The notes beneath the pieces are model-generated. The model made no database searches. It saw only the letters and a list, made by a program, of their open reading frames with translations, and was not told where the DNA came from. Shown one piece after another: positions 5,795 through 5,923 of a stretch of DNA of 5,923 nt (the stretch's first letter is position 1; each line of letters starts with the position of its first letter). Source of the stretch: Elusimicrobiota bacterium (lineage in GTDB: Bacteria > Elusimicrobiota > Elusimicrobia > UBA1565 > UBA9628); the NCBI GenBank assembly GCA_023249695.1, contig JAHFCD010000169.1:1-5923 (forward strand). Direction: 5' to 3'. Both the position numbers and the translations under genes were made by a program.

Positions 5795-5923
5795 ATGCCT
5801 GATTTCCCGATCTGGCCGCAGTGCAACATCGCCTGCGTGTTCTGCTCGAACCCCGTCGAGGGCTTCCGCCACACGACGGACAAATACACCTTCCCGGAGA
5901 TCCAAAAGAAGCTCGCCGACTAC
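5795..5923 (+). CDS. Radical SAM enzyme D, N-terminal fragment cut by the window edge
   Basis: Only 43 residues are visible, starting at ATG 5795, one base after the previous stop (TGATATG). They include CX3CX2C at Cys10, Cys14 and Cys17 (CNIACVFCSN), which is diagnostic for a radical SAM [4Fe-4S] cluster. The very short lead before the first Cys resembles enzyme A (CNIKCVFCSA), suggesting these two are related. A GGCGAG stretch at 5784-5789 could be a weak ribosome site. The frame is still open at base 5923, so the fold and any auxiliary cluster cannot be seen. Confidence 0.9.
   Translation, partial: MPDFPIWPQCNIACVFCSNPVEGFRHTTDKYTFPEIQKKLADY

Larger units (their letters stand above)
1411..5923 (+). 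other. Translationally coupled radical SAM / cysteine desulfurase operon, continuing past the right edge
   Basis: Five genes run in one direction with junctions of -4 (CTGA), -1 (TAGTG), -4 (GTGA) and +1 bases. No promoter or terminator signal is seen inside. Such tight coupling implies production in matched amounts and a shared pathway. The only promoter candidate is at 1394-1402. Confidence 0.85.

Overview
The window is about 65% GC and reads entirely on the + strand, with genes packed head to tail. It most resembles an Elusimicrobiota genome. The best clue is the protein at 647-1360: a short signal/anchor helix, then an ESVTLSTYYPAPSGVY-type segment and a VGIGTASPxxKL motif, a combination I associate with large paralogous families in that phylum. 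This placement is inference from the protein style; no rRNA or marker gene is present.

Layout. (1) 3-581 is the 3' part of a gene whose product resembles the C-terminal half of cysteinyl-tRNA synthetase, but with no KMSKS loop and no anticodon-binding tail. It ends in a strong GC hairpin (561-590). (2) A near-consensus promoter (600-628) drives a secreted or anchored structural-type protein with a cysteine-rich C-terminus (647-1360). (3) From 1411 to beyond the right edge lies one tightly coupled operon: radical SAM enzyme A (1411-2274), a SufS-like group II cysteine desulfurase (2271-3548), radical SAM enzyme B with an extra C-terminal domain (3548-4819), radical SAM enzyme C (4816-5793), and the start of radical SAM enzyme D (5795-5923 and beyond). 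The gene junctions are CTGA, TAGTG, GTGA and a 1-base gap, so translation is coupled throughout.

Working together. The three complete radical SAM proteins share one plan: a CX3CX2C cluster motif, a GG[E/D] motif, an S-x-H segment followed by PGxF, a late lone Cys after a Pro, then CX2CX5C and an ending around Y-x4-G-x-[E]-[LI]-K-P. They therefore look like diverged paralogues, each predicted to hold a SAM-binding [4Fe-4S] cluster and one auxiliary cluster. The cysteine desulfurase has every catalytic residue I can check and could supply sulfur for these clusters or for a product. No RiPP precursor gene is visible in the window. A dense radical SAM suite in an Elusimicrobiota-like genome recalls loci reported from groundwater Elusimicrobia, where many radical SAM proteins accompany nitrogenase paralogues and are proposed to make a novel (possibly tetrapyrrole-derived) cofactor. 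No nitrogenase-like gene is inside this window, so that link is a hypothesis to test in the flanking DNA.

The only intergenic gaps are 582-646 and 1361-1410. Both are accounted for by hairpin or promoter signals. I saw no tRNA, rRNA, CRISPR, insertion sequence or long repeat.
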